Of a DNA stretch of 37,185 bases, positions 1 through 7,485 are shown one piece after another. A program made the translations under genes and the position numbers. Position 1 is the first letter of the stretch; the number at the start of each line of letters is the position of its first letter. This DNA comes from Actinomycetes bacterium (lineage in GTDB: Bacteria > Actinomycetota > Actinomycetes > Mycobacteriales > Mycobacteriaceae): the NCBI GenBank assembly GCA_023404955.1, contig JAEXZY010000119.1, forward strand, positions 1-37,185. The letters are read 5' to 3'. Below the pieces are notes generated by a model. It did not search any database. It saw only the letters and a program-made list of their open reading frames with translations, and was not told the origin of the DNA.

Positions 1-245
1 CACCCGGCCCGGCCGCGCCCCCCGCCGCACCTGCGGCTCCGTCGGGCCCGCTGCTGCCCGCCGAGGCGGTACCGCAGGCGAGTGGCCCGGCGCCGCAGGC
101 GGCGGGACCCGCGATGGCCACATACGACCAGAACGGGAAGTTCGTCGATCCCGCCGGCGGAACTGGCACGTTCGCCGGTGGAACTGACAAACTGGCGCCT
201 GCAGAGAACTGGGTCGATCTGATGATGGCCCCGAAACAGCTATAG
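1..245 (+). CDS. mce4F: Mce4F C-terminal end (partial)
   Basis: This is the tail of a gene that begins before the window; the reading frame starts at base 3 and ends at TAG 243-245. About 80 residues are visible: a Pro/Ala-rich linker followed by a conserved end containing TYDQNGKFVDP and LAPAENWVDLM. Mce-family proteins of the F/last-subunit type have such a Pro-rich tail after the MCE domain, and this is inferred, not domain-proven, because the MCE domain itself is outside. Two Mce-associated membrane proteins and then a convergent otsA follow, the same order as Rv3494c-Rv3493c-Rv3492c ... otsA in M. tuberculosis, so the assignment is to mce4, the cholesterol importer. The next gene starts 10 bases after the stop, so they are co-transcribed. 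Confidence 0.8.
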   Translation, partial: PGPAAPPAAPAAPSGPLLPAEAVPQASGPAPQAAGPAMATYDQNGKFVDPAGGTGTFAGGTDKLAPAENWVDLMMAPKQL

Positions 246-255
246 GCAGGACGAG

Positions 256-951
256 TTGGTAGAAGCTAGCCCGCGTGAGGCGAGCCGACCCGCTCGGCGT
301 CGCGCCTCCCGCGCCGCCGGGCCGGCCACCGGTACCGAACCGGAGGTCCCGCCCGCGATGGTCGTCGACACCCCCGGGACAACCAAGGTCCGTCGGCCGG
401 TCTCGACGTCGGCGGCGCCACCGCCGCGTCGGCGGGCCAACCGTGGCCTCGTCGCGCTCGTCTCGCTGCTGACTCTGGTGGTGCTCGCGGGTGCGCTCGG
501 GGGCGGGGTGGCGTGGATGCTGCACGAGCAGCGGGCCCAGGAGGCGCAGCTGGCGCGCGACCAACGGTTCGTCGACACGGCCTCCCAGCTGGTGGTCAAC
601 ATGTTCAGCTACACGCAGGACGACATCGACGACAGCGTGAACCGCTTCGTCAACGGCACCAGTGGCCCGCTGCGCGACATGCTCAGCCAGGGCAACAACG
701 TCGACAACCTGAAGGCCATCTTCCGCGACACCAACGCCAGTTCCGAGGCGGTGATCAACGGCGCCGCTCTCGAAAAGGTCGACCAGGTGAGCGGCAACGC
801 CGCCGTGCTGGTGTCCGCCCGGGTCACCGTGACCGACGTCGACGGCACCAACAAGCCGTCGCAGCCCTACCGTATGCGGGTGATCGTGCACGAGGACGAC
901 AACGGACACATGACGGGCTATGACCTCAAGTACCCCGACGGCGGTAACTGA
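256..951 (+). CDS. mam4A: Mce-associated membrane protein Mam4A
   Basis: This 231-residue protein starts at TTG 256, ten bases after the mce4F stop. It has a long basic, Ala/Pro/Arg-rich cytoplasmic N-terminus (residues 1-62), one membrane helix at about 64-88, and an extracytoplasmic domain of about 140 residues. That domain starts with the typical QRFVDTASQLVVNMFSY region of Mce-associated (Mas/Mam) proteins. Family members stabilise Mce lipid importers, here the Mce4 sterol transporter. The stop TGA at 949-951 shares its A with the ATG of the next gene (TGATG), pointing to translational coupling. Position and architecture match Rv3493c. Confidence 0.82.
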   Translation: MVEASPREASRPARRRASRAAGPATGTEPEVPPAMVVDTPGTTKVRRPVSTSAAPPPRRRANRGLVALVSLLTLVVLAGALGGGVAWMLHEQRAQEAQLARDQRFVDTASQLVVNMFSYTQDDIDDSVNRFVNGTSGPLRDMLSQGNNVDNLKAIFRDTNASSEAVINGAALEKVDQVSGNAAVLVSARVTVTDVDGTNKPSQPYRMRVIVHEDDNGHMTGYDLKYPDGGN

Positions 952-1445
952 TGGGCAACGGAACCGCGCGGCTGCTGGCCGCGGTCGGCGTGCTGTTGGC
1001 GCTCGGCGTGGTCGCGCTCGGCGGCGTGGGCGGCTGGCTCTACTGGGACAGGGTGCAGTTGCAGGGTGAGCAGACGACTCGCGAGGAACTCGCTCCGCTT
1101 GCGCAGCAACAGATTCCGCAGGTCTTCGGCTATGACTACCAGACGGTCGAGGGAAGCCTTGGCAAGGTCTACCCGCTGTTGACACCGAGCTATCGCCGAG
1201 AGTTCGAGGACCGCGCCACCAAGGACATCATCCCGCAGGCTCGCGATCGCCAGCTGGTCAGCCAGGCCAACGTGGTGGGCGTCGGAGTGCTGGAGGCGCA
1301 ACGCAATTCGGCGTCGGTGATGGTCTACATGAACCGCACCGTGACCGACAAGTCGCGCCAGCCCATCTACGACGGCAGCCGCCTGCGTGTCGATTACCAG
1401 AAGATCGACGGCAAGTGGCTGATCAACTACATCACGCCGATCTAG
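951..1445 (+). CDS. mam4B: Mce-associated membrane protein Mam4B
   Basis: A 164-residue protein with a membrane helix at about residues 7-31 followed by an extracytoplasmic domain of the same Mas/Mam family as its upstream neighbour (the FGYDYQTVEGSLGKVYPLLTP segment near residue 60 is typical). It is the last gene of the mce4 operon and corresponds to Rv3492c. Known family role: accessory subunit that stabilises the Mce importer; a sterol role is inferred from position. Its 3' end overlaps the end of convergent otsA by 14 bases, so no terminator fits between them. Confidence 0.82.
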   Translation: MGNGTARLLAAVGVLLALGVVALGGVGGWLYWDRVQLQGEQTTREELAPLAQQQIPQVFGYDYQTVEGSLGKVYPLLTPSYRREFEDRATKDIIPQARDRQLVSQANVVGVGVLEAQRNSASVMVYMNRTVTDKSRQPIYDGSRLRVDYQKIDGKWLINYITPI

Positions 1446-2910
1446 AGTCGGCCAGCGCCTCGAGGAACGACCGTGCCCAGCGGTCCACGTCGTGGGCGAG
1501 AACCTGCCGGCGCAGCGCCCGCATCCGGCGTCGACCCTCCTCCGGAGCCTGGGTCAGTGCCGCCTCGATCGCATCCTTGACGCCTTCCAGATGGTGCGGG
1601 TTGGTCAGATAGGCCTGTCGTAATTCGGCTGCCGCACCCGTGAATTCGCTCAACACCAGCGCGCCACCGAGGTCGCCGCGGCAGGCCACGTACTCCTTGG
1701 CGACCAGGTTCATCCCGTCGCGCAGCGGCGTCACCAGCATGACGTCGGCCGCAACGTAGAAAGCGATCAGGTCTTCGCGCGGCACCGGGCGATGCAGATA
1801 GTGCAGCACCGGGTGCCCGACTTCTCCGTACTCGCCGTTGACGTGGCCGACTTGACGCTCGATGTCCTCCCGCATCGCGATGTAGCTCTCCACCCGCTCG
1901 CGACTCGGCGTGGCCAGCTGCACCAGCACGGTGTCCTTCGGGTCGATACGGCCCTCGTCGAGCAATTCGGAGAACGCACGCAGTCGAACGTCGATGCCTT
2001 TGGTGTAATCCAGCCGGTCGACGCCGAGCAGCACCTTGCGCGGATTCCCGAGCTCGGCGCGAATCTCGCGGGCGCGCTGGCGGATCCGGCGCGTGCGGGC
2101 CTGCTCGTCGAGGTCGCCGGAGTCGATCGAGATCGGGAAAGCGCCGACCTTGACGGTGCGGAACCCGACGAACACCTCGCCGAAGCGGGACCGGACACCG
2201 ACGTTGCCGCGTGAGGTGTTGGCGCCCACCAGCCGCCGCGACAGGATCAGGAAGTTTTGCGCTCCGCCGGGCAGATGGAAGCCCACCAGATCGGCGCCCA
2301 GGAGACCTTCGACGATCTCGGTCCGCCACGGCATCTGCATGAACAGTTCGACCGGCGGGAACGGGATGTGCAGGAAGAAGCCGATGGTCAGATCGGGGCG
2401 CAGCATGCGCAGCATCTTCGGAACCAGCTGCAGCTGGTAGTCCTGCACCCACACCGTGGCGCCCTCGCCGGCGACCCGGGCGGTCGCTTCGGCGAAGCGG
2501 CGGTTGACCTCGACGTAGCGGTCCCACCACTCCCGGTGGTAGATCGGTTTGACGATGACGTCGTGATACAGCGGCCACAGGGTTGCGTTGGAAAACCCCT
2601 CGTAGTACTCGGCGACGTCCTCGGCCGACAGCCGCACCGGCACCAGCGTCATGCCGTCCTGCTCGATGGGCTCGTCGAAACTGTCCGGGTCGTCCGCTTC
2701 CTCAGGAACGCCGGGCCACCCGATCCAGGCGCCGCTGCGCTTGCGCAGAAGTGGCTCCAGCGCGGTCACCAAACCGCCCGGGCTGCGCTTGTACTCCGTG
2801 GAACCGTCGGGCCGGCGGACGATGTCTATGGGGAGACGATTCGCGACGACGACGAAGTCGGCGGACGCAGCCGAGCCCGAGCGGACGTCTGGGCCGCTCG
2901 GATCGGGCAT
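1432..2910 (-). CDS. otsA: Trehalose-6-phosphate synthase OtsA
   Basis: This GT20 glucosyltransferase makes trehalose-6-phosphate from a nucleotide-activated glucose (ADP- or UDP-glucose) and glucose-6-phosphate in the cytoplasm. It is 492 residues. Visible family signatures are VVANRLP (about 21-27), KRSPGGL (about 41-47), YEGFSNATLWPLYHD, WVQDYQLQLVPKMLR, the nucleotide-sugar site GVDRLDYTKGID, and TPLRDGMNLVAKEYVA. I chose ATG 2910 because its A is shared with the TAA of the upstream 54-residue gene (TAATG overlap); a longer in-frame start at 2964 would run into that gene. Residues 1-15 are variable. Trehalose feeds mycolate carriers and stress protection in mycobacteria. Confidence 0.96.
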   Translation of the reverse strand: MPDPSGPDVRSGSAASADFVVVANRLPIDIVRRPDGSTEYKRSPGGLVTALEPLLRKRSGAWIGWPGVPEEADDPDSFDEPIEQDGMTLVPVRLSAEDVAEYYEGFSNATLWPLYHDVIVKPIYHREWWDRYVEVNRRFAEATARVAGEGATVWVQDYQLQLVPKMLRMLRPDLTIGFFLHIPFPPVELFMQMPWRTEIVEGLLGADLVGFHLPGGAQNFLILSRRLVGANTSRGNVGVRSRFGEVFVGFRTVKVGAFPISIDSGDLDEQARTRRIRQRAREIRAELGNPRKVLLGVDRLDYTKGIDVRLRAFSELLDEGRIDPKDTVLVQLATPSRERVESYIAMREDIERQVGHVNGEYGEVGHPVLHYLHRPVPREDLIAFYVAADVMLVTPLRDGMNLVAKEYVACRGDLGGALVLSEFTGAAAELRQAYLTNPHHLEGVKDAIEAALTQAPEEGRRRMRALRRQVLAHDVDRWARSFLEALADSRSA

Positions 2911-3074
2911 TACGCGTCGAGCTTCGCCGGTCCGATGCCGAGCATCGACAGGAAGACCCGGCATTCGTCGGCGTCGGTGGCGTAGGCGGCGACCACGCGT
3001 CGCGCCTGACGCTCGGTGCTGTCGGCGATGGGCTCGACGTCGCCGATCTCGGCGGGGTCAGGTTTGGCAGGCAT
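2910..3074 (-). CDS. 54-residue conserved hypothetical protein upstream of otsA
   Basis: A short protein, MPAKPDPAEIGDVEPIAD at the N-terminus and ending LSMLGIGPAKLDA, read from ATG 3074 to TAA 2910. Its length and position directly before otsA match Rv3489 of M. tuberculosis, a conserved hypothetical of the same size. It is acidic at the N-terminus and has no recognisable domain, signal or membrane segment. Its stop overlaps the otsA start by one base, so the two are translationally coupled. The function is unknown; a role linked to OtsA expression or activity is only an inference from the coupling. Confidence 0.7.
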   Translation of the reverse strand: MPAKPDPAEIGDVEPIADSTERQARRVVAAYATDADECRVFLSMLGIGPAKLDA

Positions 3075-3145
3075 GGGGACAACTCTAACCAATGCGCAGG
3101 CGCGAAGCCGAAGCCCGTTCGCGCCATCCTCCGGTGCCGTATAAC

Positions 3146-3159
3146 TAGAACACGTTCTC
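3146..3159. promoter_or_regulatory. KstR-like operator box
   Basis: TAGAACACGTTCTC contains a perfect AGAAC-AC-GTTCT inverted repeat. It matches the mycobacterial KstR sterol-repressor consensus TnnAACnnGTTnnA at every fixed position except the last (C in place of A). It sits 27-40 bases before the SDR start at 3186 and about 70 bases before the divergent 54-residue gene. KstR controls mce4 and cholesterol catabolism genes in mycobacteria. Binding here is an inference from the motif. Confidence 0.6.
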
Positions 3160-3185
3160 GTTTTCCGGCGGTGGAAGGTGTACGG

Positions 3186-4016
3186 ATGCAGCTCTCTGAT
3201 GCGATGCTCTCGGGTCGAACGGTGCTGGTCACCGGCGGCGGCAGCGGGATCGGCAAGGGAGTGGCCGCGGCGGTGGTCGCGGCCGGCGGCAACGCGATGC
3301 TGATGGGCCGCAATGCCGACAAACTCGCGGCCGCCGCGGAGGAGATCGGTGGCGCAGTGCGCTACGAGCCCGGTGACGTGACGAACGAGGACGAGGTGGC
3401 CCGCACCGTCGACGCAGCGACGGCGTGGACGGGCCGGCTGGACGGCGTGGTGCACTGCGCCGGCGGCAGCGACACCATCGGCCCGATCACCGCGCTCGAC
3501 TCCGAGGCGTGGCGGCGGCTGGTCGACCTCAACATCAACGGCACCTTCTACGTTCTCAAGCACTCGGCACGGGCCATGGTGCGCGGCGGCGGGGGATCGT
3601 TCGTCGGCATCTCGTCGATCGCGGTGAGCAACACCCACCGCTGGTTCGGCGCCTACGGGGTGTCCAAGGCGGGCGTGGACCACTTGATGCAACTGGCCGC
3701 CGATGAACTGGGCCCGTCGCTGGTGCGGGTCAACTGCATCCGGCCGGGTTTGATACGCACGGATCTGGTCGCGGCGATCTTCATGTCGCCGGAGGTGAGC
3801 GGTGACTACGCGGCGGCGACCCCGCTGCCTCGTCCCGGCGAGGCCGAGGACGTCGCCAACGCCGCGGTGTTCCTGCTCAGCGACGCCGCCAGCTACATCA
3901 CCGGACAGCTGATCAACGTCGACGGCGGCATGATGCTGCGCCGCGGGCCGGACTTCTCGGCGATGCTCGAGCCGGTCTTCGGCGCCGACGGCCTGCGCGG
4001 CGTCGTCTCCGAATAG
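3186..4016 (+). CDS. SDR family oxidoreductase
   Basis: Classical short-chain dehydrogenase of 276 residues. The cofactor motif TGGGSGIG is at 16-23, CAGG near 91-94, the catalytic Ser at about 143-144 (GISS), and Tyr157 with Lys161 (YGVSK). The C-terminal part has the usual RPGLIRTDL and GQLINVDGG motifs. ATG 3186 was chosen because a GGAAGG-type ribosome site lies just upstream and the Rossmann motif begins at the normal distance. It resembles 3-oxoacyl/2,4-dienoyl reductase-type SDRs, but the substrate cannot be told from sequence. The KstR-like box in its promoter and the adjacent mce4 end suggest a sterol or lipid substrate (inference). Confidence 0.88.
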   Translation: MQLSDAMLSGRTVLVTGGGSGIGKGVAAAVVAAGGNAMLMGRNADKLAAAAEEIGGAVRYEPGDVTNEDEVARTVDAATAWTGRLDGVVHCAGGSDTIGPITALDSEAWRRLVDLNINGTFYVLKHSARAMVRGGGGSFVGISSIAVSNTHRWFGAYGVSKAGVDHLMQLAADELGPSLVRVNCIRPGLIRTDLVAAIFMSPEVSGDYAAATPLPRPGEAEDVANAAVFLLSDAASYITGQLINVDGGMMLRRGPDFSAMLEPVFGADGLRGVVSE

Positions 4017-4027
4017 CCGCGCGGCCG

Positions 4028-5146
4028 CTACTGCTCGTGGTGGATGCGGCCGTCGGTGTCGGTCAGCGGCAGGCCCCCGCCGCCCCATCGACAGGCGATG
4101 ATCTCCGCGGCGATCGACACCGCGGTCTCCTCGGGCGTCCGGGCACCGAGGTCCAGCCCGATCGGGCTGGACAGCCGGCGTAGGTCGACTTCGGTGAGTC
4201 CGGCCTCCCGCAATCGGCGTAGTCGATCGTCGTGGGTGCGTCGGGAGCCCATCACGCCGACGTACCCGACGTCGAGCCGCAACGCGACCTCCAGCGCCGG
4301 AACGTCGAACTTGGGATCATGGGTCAGCACGCAGATCGCGGTGCGGGCGTCGATGGCGCCGCGTGCGGCCTCCCCGGCGAGATAGCGGTGCGGCCAGTCG
4401 ACCACGACATCGTCGGCCGCGGGAAACCTTGCTGCGGTGGCGAACACAGGGCGAGCGTCGCAGACCGTGACCCGGTAGCCGAGCAGTGCCGCCTGCGCGG
4501 CGAGCGCTGCCGCGAAGTCGATGGCACCGAAGATGATCATCCGCGGGCGCGGCGAATGGCTGGCGACGAAGACGTCCATCCCGGCGTCTTGGCGCTCGCC
4601 CTCCGGCCCGTAGCTCAGGACTCCGGAGCGGCCCGCGGCGAGCAAACCCCTGGCGTCGTCGATGATCGCGGCGTCGGCGCGCTCCGAACCCACTGTGCCG
4701 TCAGCGAAGTCGGGACCGATGACGATCCGCCGCCCACACCGAAGGGGATCGGGATGATCGATGACGGTGGCGACGGCCACCGCCCGATGGGTGGCGATGT
4801 CGTCGGCCACGGCCTGTAGCTGCGGAAAGGTCTGACGCGACACCGGTTCGGTGAAGACATCGATGGTGCCGCCGCAGGTCAGCCCGACCGCGAACGCGTC
4901 GTCGTCGCTGACCCCGTACCGCTGCAGTTGCGGGAGGCCGCTCGCGACGACCTGGCCGGCAACGTCGTAGACCGCGGATTCGACGCAACCTCCCGAGACC
5001 GACCCGGCGACAGTGCCGTCGGGGGCCACCACCATGGCCGCGCCAGGAGGACGGGGTGCGGACTGCATCGTGCGGACGACCGTCGACAGCCCTGCCGTAC
5101 CACCGGACCGCCAGACTGCCAGCAACTCGTCGAGCACGTCCCGCAC
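4028..5146 (-). CDS. XdhC/CoxI family protein
   Basis: A 372-residue protein with the two-domain layout of the XdhC/CoxI family. The N-terminal XdhC_CoxI part has SVSGGCVE at about 49-56 and LTCGGTIDVF further on. A C-terminal Rossmann-like XdhC_C domain (RMIIFGAIDFAAAL, later YVGVMGSRRT) follows. Family members sulfurate and insert the molybdenum cofactor into xanthine dehydrogenase/CO-dehydrogenase-type enzymes. The glycine-rich loop reads FGAIDFA, weaker than a classic GxGxxA. No molybdopterin dehydrogenase subunit is visible in the window, so its partner must be elsewhere. It starts with GTG 5146, 30 bases after the stop of the DUF4185 gene on the same strand. Confidence 0.88.
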   Translation of the reverse strand: MRDVLDELLAVWRSGGTAGLSTVVRTMQSAPRPPGAAMVVAPDGTVAGSVSGGCVESAVYDVAGQVVASGLPQLQRYGVSDDDAFAVGLTCGGTIDVFTEPVSRQTFPQLQAVADDIATHRAVAVATVIDHPDPLRCGRRIVIGPDFADGTVGSERADAAIIDDARGLLAAGRSGVLSYGPEGERQDAGMDVFVASHSPRPRMIIFGAIDFAAALAAQAALLGYRVTVCDARPVFATAARFPAADDVVVDWPHRYLAGEAARGAIDARTAICVLTHDPKFDVPALEVALRLDVGYVGVMGSRRTHDDRLRRLREAGLTEVDLRRLSSPIGLDLGARTPEETAVSIAAEIIACRWGGGGLPLTDTDGRIHHEQ

Positions 5147-5176
5147 CTGCGCGAGTCTAGGCGCGCTGCCGACGCC

Positions 5177-7174
5177 CTACACCTTGGACAGATCGGTGTG
5201 CATCAGCATCACGTTGTAGCTCGACCACAGCGAGAGGTTGAAGTACAGATCCGATCCGGTGCCCAGCGTCGACGGTGACCACGGGTGCAGCATCGGCGCG
5301 TAGATGCCGCCGGGCTGCTGGGTCATCAGGACCGTCGCGTCCGACCAGACGCCCTCGGGGGTGTCCGCCGTGCGCATCACGATGTTGTTGTTCTGGTCGC
5401 CGTACAACACGATGTACTTGCCCAGGTATTCGTTGTACTGCACCGACATCTCGCTGACGGTGTAACCGGGTTTGGTGAAACCCAGGAAACCGCCGGACTT
5501 CCCGATGATCGCCGTCGCCGCCGACGGGTTTCCCTTCACCCAGCCGGCCGGCGAGCTACCCAGCCAGCTCTTCGACGCGGCCTTGTAGTACTCGTACTTC
5601 GACGGATCGAGGATGTTCTCGGGTGCGACGCGGGAGAGGTAAGCGGCGCCCTGCCTGCCGTTCGGCGTGCCGTACACGTAGATGTAGCCGTCGTCGCCTT
5701 TGACGAAGGCCGACTGCTGAAAGTTCTTGTTGCCGCTGAGGAACGAGTTGTAGCGGATGCTGTTCGGGTCGATCGTGAAGTTCTCGCCGTTGTCCGTCGA
5801 GTAGCCGATGGCCGAGTAGTTGGTGGTCCACTTACCCGCCGAGCCCCACTTGCTGACCGACATGTAGCTGACGTACTGGATCGTGCCGAAGGGCGTGTCC
5901 TTGGTGACCGGCACGTTGACCGAGACACCCGCGGTCGGGATCATCGTGACCGAACTCGGTAGCCACTTCTGCGGGTTGATGATCGGCCGCGCGTTCACGG
6001 GGCCGTCCAGTGGTGCACCGCCGAAGTAGTTGCCGGTGAACCACTCTCCGTTGGGGATCGTGATGCCGTCGCTCAGATCGGTGTCCGAGCTGCGGAACAG
6101 CGTGTTGAAGATGTGCCGGCCGGTCATGTTGGGGCCGCTGAAGGTGTCGCCCACGGCGATCAGCACCTGGTGCTCGTTGTAGTTCGGCGTTGCGGGATTG
6201 TCGACCATGCCGTTGTCCCACATGGTGCCGACGTCGGTGCCCCACACGCTGAATCGATCGACGGTGTTCGCCTTCAGCGGATCACCGTAGGAGTAGCCGC
6301 CGGTCACCCAGCTGACGAAGTTGGTGGACGGACTCACCTGAGGGTTCAGCCACGGTGAGTAGGGCGTGACCGCGGCGGCGGCCACCGGCGTGACCGCGGC
6401 GGCGGCCACCTGGGCGTCAGTGGTCAGACTCGCGCCGGCCACGCGGGTGGTGCGCGCGGCCGACAGCTGCTCGAGTTCGCGCCGCGCCACCGACAGCAGC
6501 GCCCACAGGAACGGGGGAGGAGCCGTCTGGCCCTGACCGGCGTCGGCCTTCTGGTGTGCCCAGTCGACCATGCTGCGGGCCACCTCGACGACGGCCTTGA
6601 CCACGGGTCGGTCGACCTGGCGTGTGTGTGTGGCGGTCTCCGACGCGGGGCGCAGCAGCGCCAGCGTCGACGAGCGCGGCGGCGCGGCCGGGTCGGGGGA
6701 GAGGACCTCGGCACGAAGGGCTTTCACCGACGGCGCGGGAGTCGTCTCGGCGCTGTCGCGGGCGGAGTCCGCCGTCTCGCTCGTGCGGTCCGGCTTGCCG
6801 TCCGATGTGGGGGCCGGCTTGGTGTCCGGCTTCTTCCACGACGGTCGCTTCGAGGTGGGCTTTGCGGTCGGCTTCTCGGTCCCGTCGGCTGTGTCGGACT
6901 TGTCCGGCTTGTCCGACTTGTCGGACTTATCGGGCTTGCCGAACCGCCGCGGCCGCTCAGCGCGGTCGGTTCTGGTCGGAGTGGTGCGAACGGGACCGGC
7001 GGAGGTCGCGCTCTTCTCGCCCGCCGAGGCCGACGACGCATTCGACGTTGCGGACGAGCCCGCCGACGAGGACGACGTGTCATCGGCCCACGCCTGGCCG
7101 GCGAAGACTGCCGATCCGATGCCCAGGGCGACGGCCAGCGCGCCGACGCGCCCGATGTGCGCTGCGGAAGTCAA
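5177..7174 (-). CDS. Secreted DUF4185 protein, probable D-arabinan endo-hydrolase family
   Basis: A 665-residue exported protein. Residues 1-30 form a Sec signal peptide ending AWA. Residues 31 to about 180 are disordered, rich in Ser/Thr/Lys/Asp/Pro with short SDK/PDK repeats near 82-94. An Ala-rich helical stretch follows. From about 285 to the end lies a DUF4185 domain (YSYGDPLKANTVDRFSVWGTD onward, with the GDTFSG and GENFT blocks). DUF4185 includes enzymes shown to be endo-D-arabinanases (CAZy GH183), so cutting of arabinogalactan or lipoarabinomannan is the likely role; catalytic residues were not assigned. Start is TTG 7174, supported by AAGGGG eight bases upstream. Followed by the xdhC-like gene on the same strand. 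Confidence 0.82.
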   Translation of the reverse strand: MTSAAHIGRVGALAVALGIGSAVFAGQAWADDTSSSSAGSSATSNASSASAGEKSATSAGPVRTTPTRTDRAERPRRFGKPDKSDKSDKPDKSDTADGTEKPTAKPTSKRPSWKKPDTKPAPTSDGKPDRTSETADSARDSAETTPAPSVKALRAEVLSPDPAAPPRSSTLALLRPASETATHTRQVDRPVVKAVVEVARSMVDWAHQKADAGQGQTAPPPFLWALLSVARRELEQLSAARTTRVAGASLTTDAQVAAAAVTPVAAAAVTPYSPWLNPQVSPSTNFVSWVTGGYSYGDPLKANTVDRFSVWGTDVGTMWDNGMVDNPATPNYNEHQVLIAVGDTFSGPNMTGRHIFNTLFRSSDTDLSDGITIPNGEWFTGNYFGGAPLDGPVNARPIINPQKWLPSSVTMIPTAGVSVNVPVTKDTPFGTIQYVSYMSVSKWGSAGKWTTNYSAIGYSTDNGENFTIDPNSIRYNSFLSGNKNFQQSAFVKGDDGYIYVYGTPNGRQGAAYLSRVAPENILDPSKYEYYKAASKSWLGSSPAGWVKGNPSAATAIIGKSGGFLGFTKPGYTVSEMSVQYNEYLGKYIVLYGDQNNNIVMRTADTPEGVWSDATVLMTQQPGGIYAPMLHPWSPSTLGTGSDLYFNLSLWSSYNVMLMHTDLSKV

Positions 7175-7381
7175 CAGAAGAACCCCTTATGAAACCGACT
7201 GTCGTCCCCCGACGTACGGCTCATTCAATCGCATCTCACAGGAGTCGGCCAGCAAAAGGGCACAAAGGCCCCGATATCGTTTCGCGACTGTGATCGTTGG
7301 CTTTTCCCGAGGTTGGCGCCAGGTGCGCAAACCCGGTCGCCGGTGCGTCGGACGCGAGACGGCGCCGCCGCCGGGTCCGCG

Positions 7382-7456
7382 TGGAGCCCCCTGTCAGGAT
7401 TGAACTGACGACCTACGCTTTACAAGAGCGTTGCTCTACCGCTGAGCTAAGGAGGC
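7382..7456 (-). tRNA. tRNA-Thr (anticodon TGT)
   Basis: Read on the minus strand, the seven-base acceptor strand GCCTCCT pairs with AGGGGGC (one T-G pair). A D-arm with TAGCTCAGCGGTAGAGCA follows. The anticodon stem ACGCT/AGCGT encloses the loop CTTGTAA with anticodon TGT, and a TTCAATCC T-loop is present. The discriminator is T and a CCA end is encoded (7382-7384). It is 75 bases with CCA. No integrase or attachment-site repeat was seen next to it. The 200 bases between it and the DUF4185 gene (7175-7381) hold no gene that I can support. Confidence 0.95.
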
Positions 7457-7485
7457 CTAGGCGAGTCAGCTTATCGGGTCCGCGC

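Noticed and set aside
6880..6945. Apparent short tandem DNA repeat (SDK/PDK codons)
   Set aside because: It is low-complexity coding sequence in a disordered linker. Units are short and imperfect, and there are no spacers or CRISPR-like features.
6554..7403. Overlapping plus-strand frames opposite the DUF4185 N-terminus
   Set aside because: The low-complexity region keeps all frames open. Only the minus-strand frame has a signal peptide and a downstream domain.
7382..7456. tRNA-Thr as a possible integration site
   Set aside because: No integrase, phage gene or duplicated tRNA 3' end was found nearby; both sides are ordinary mycobacterial genes.
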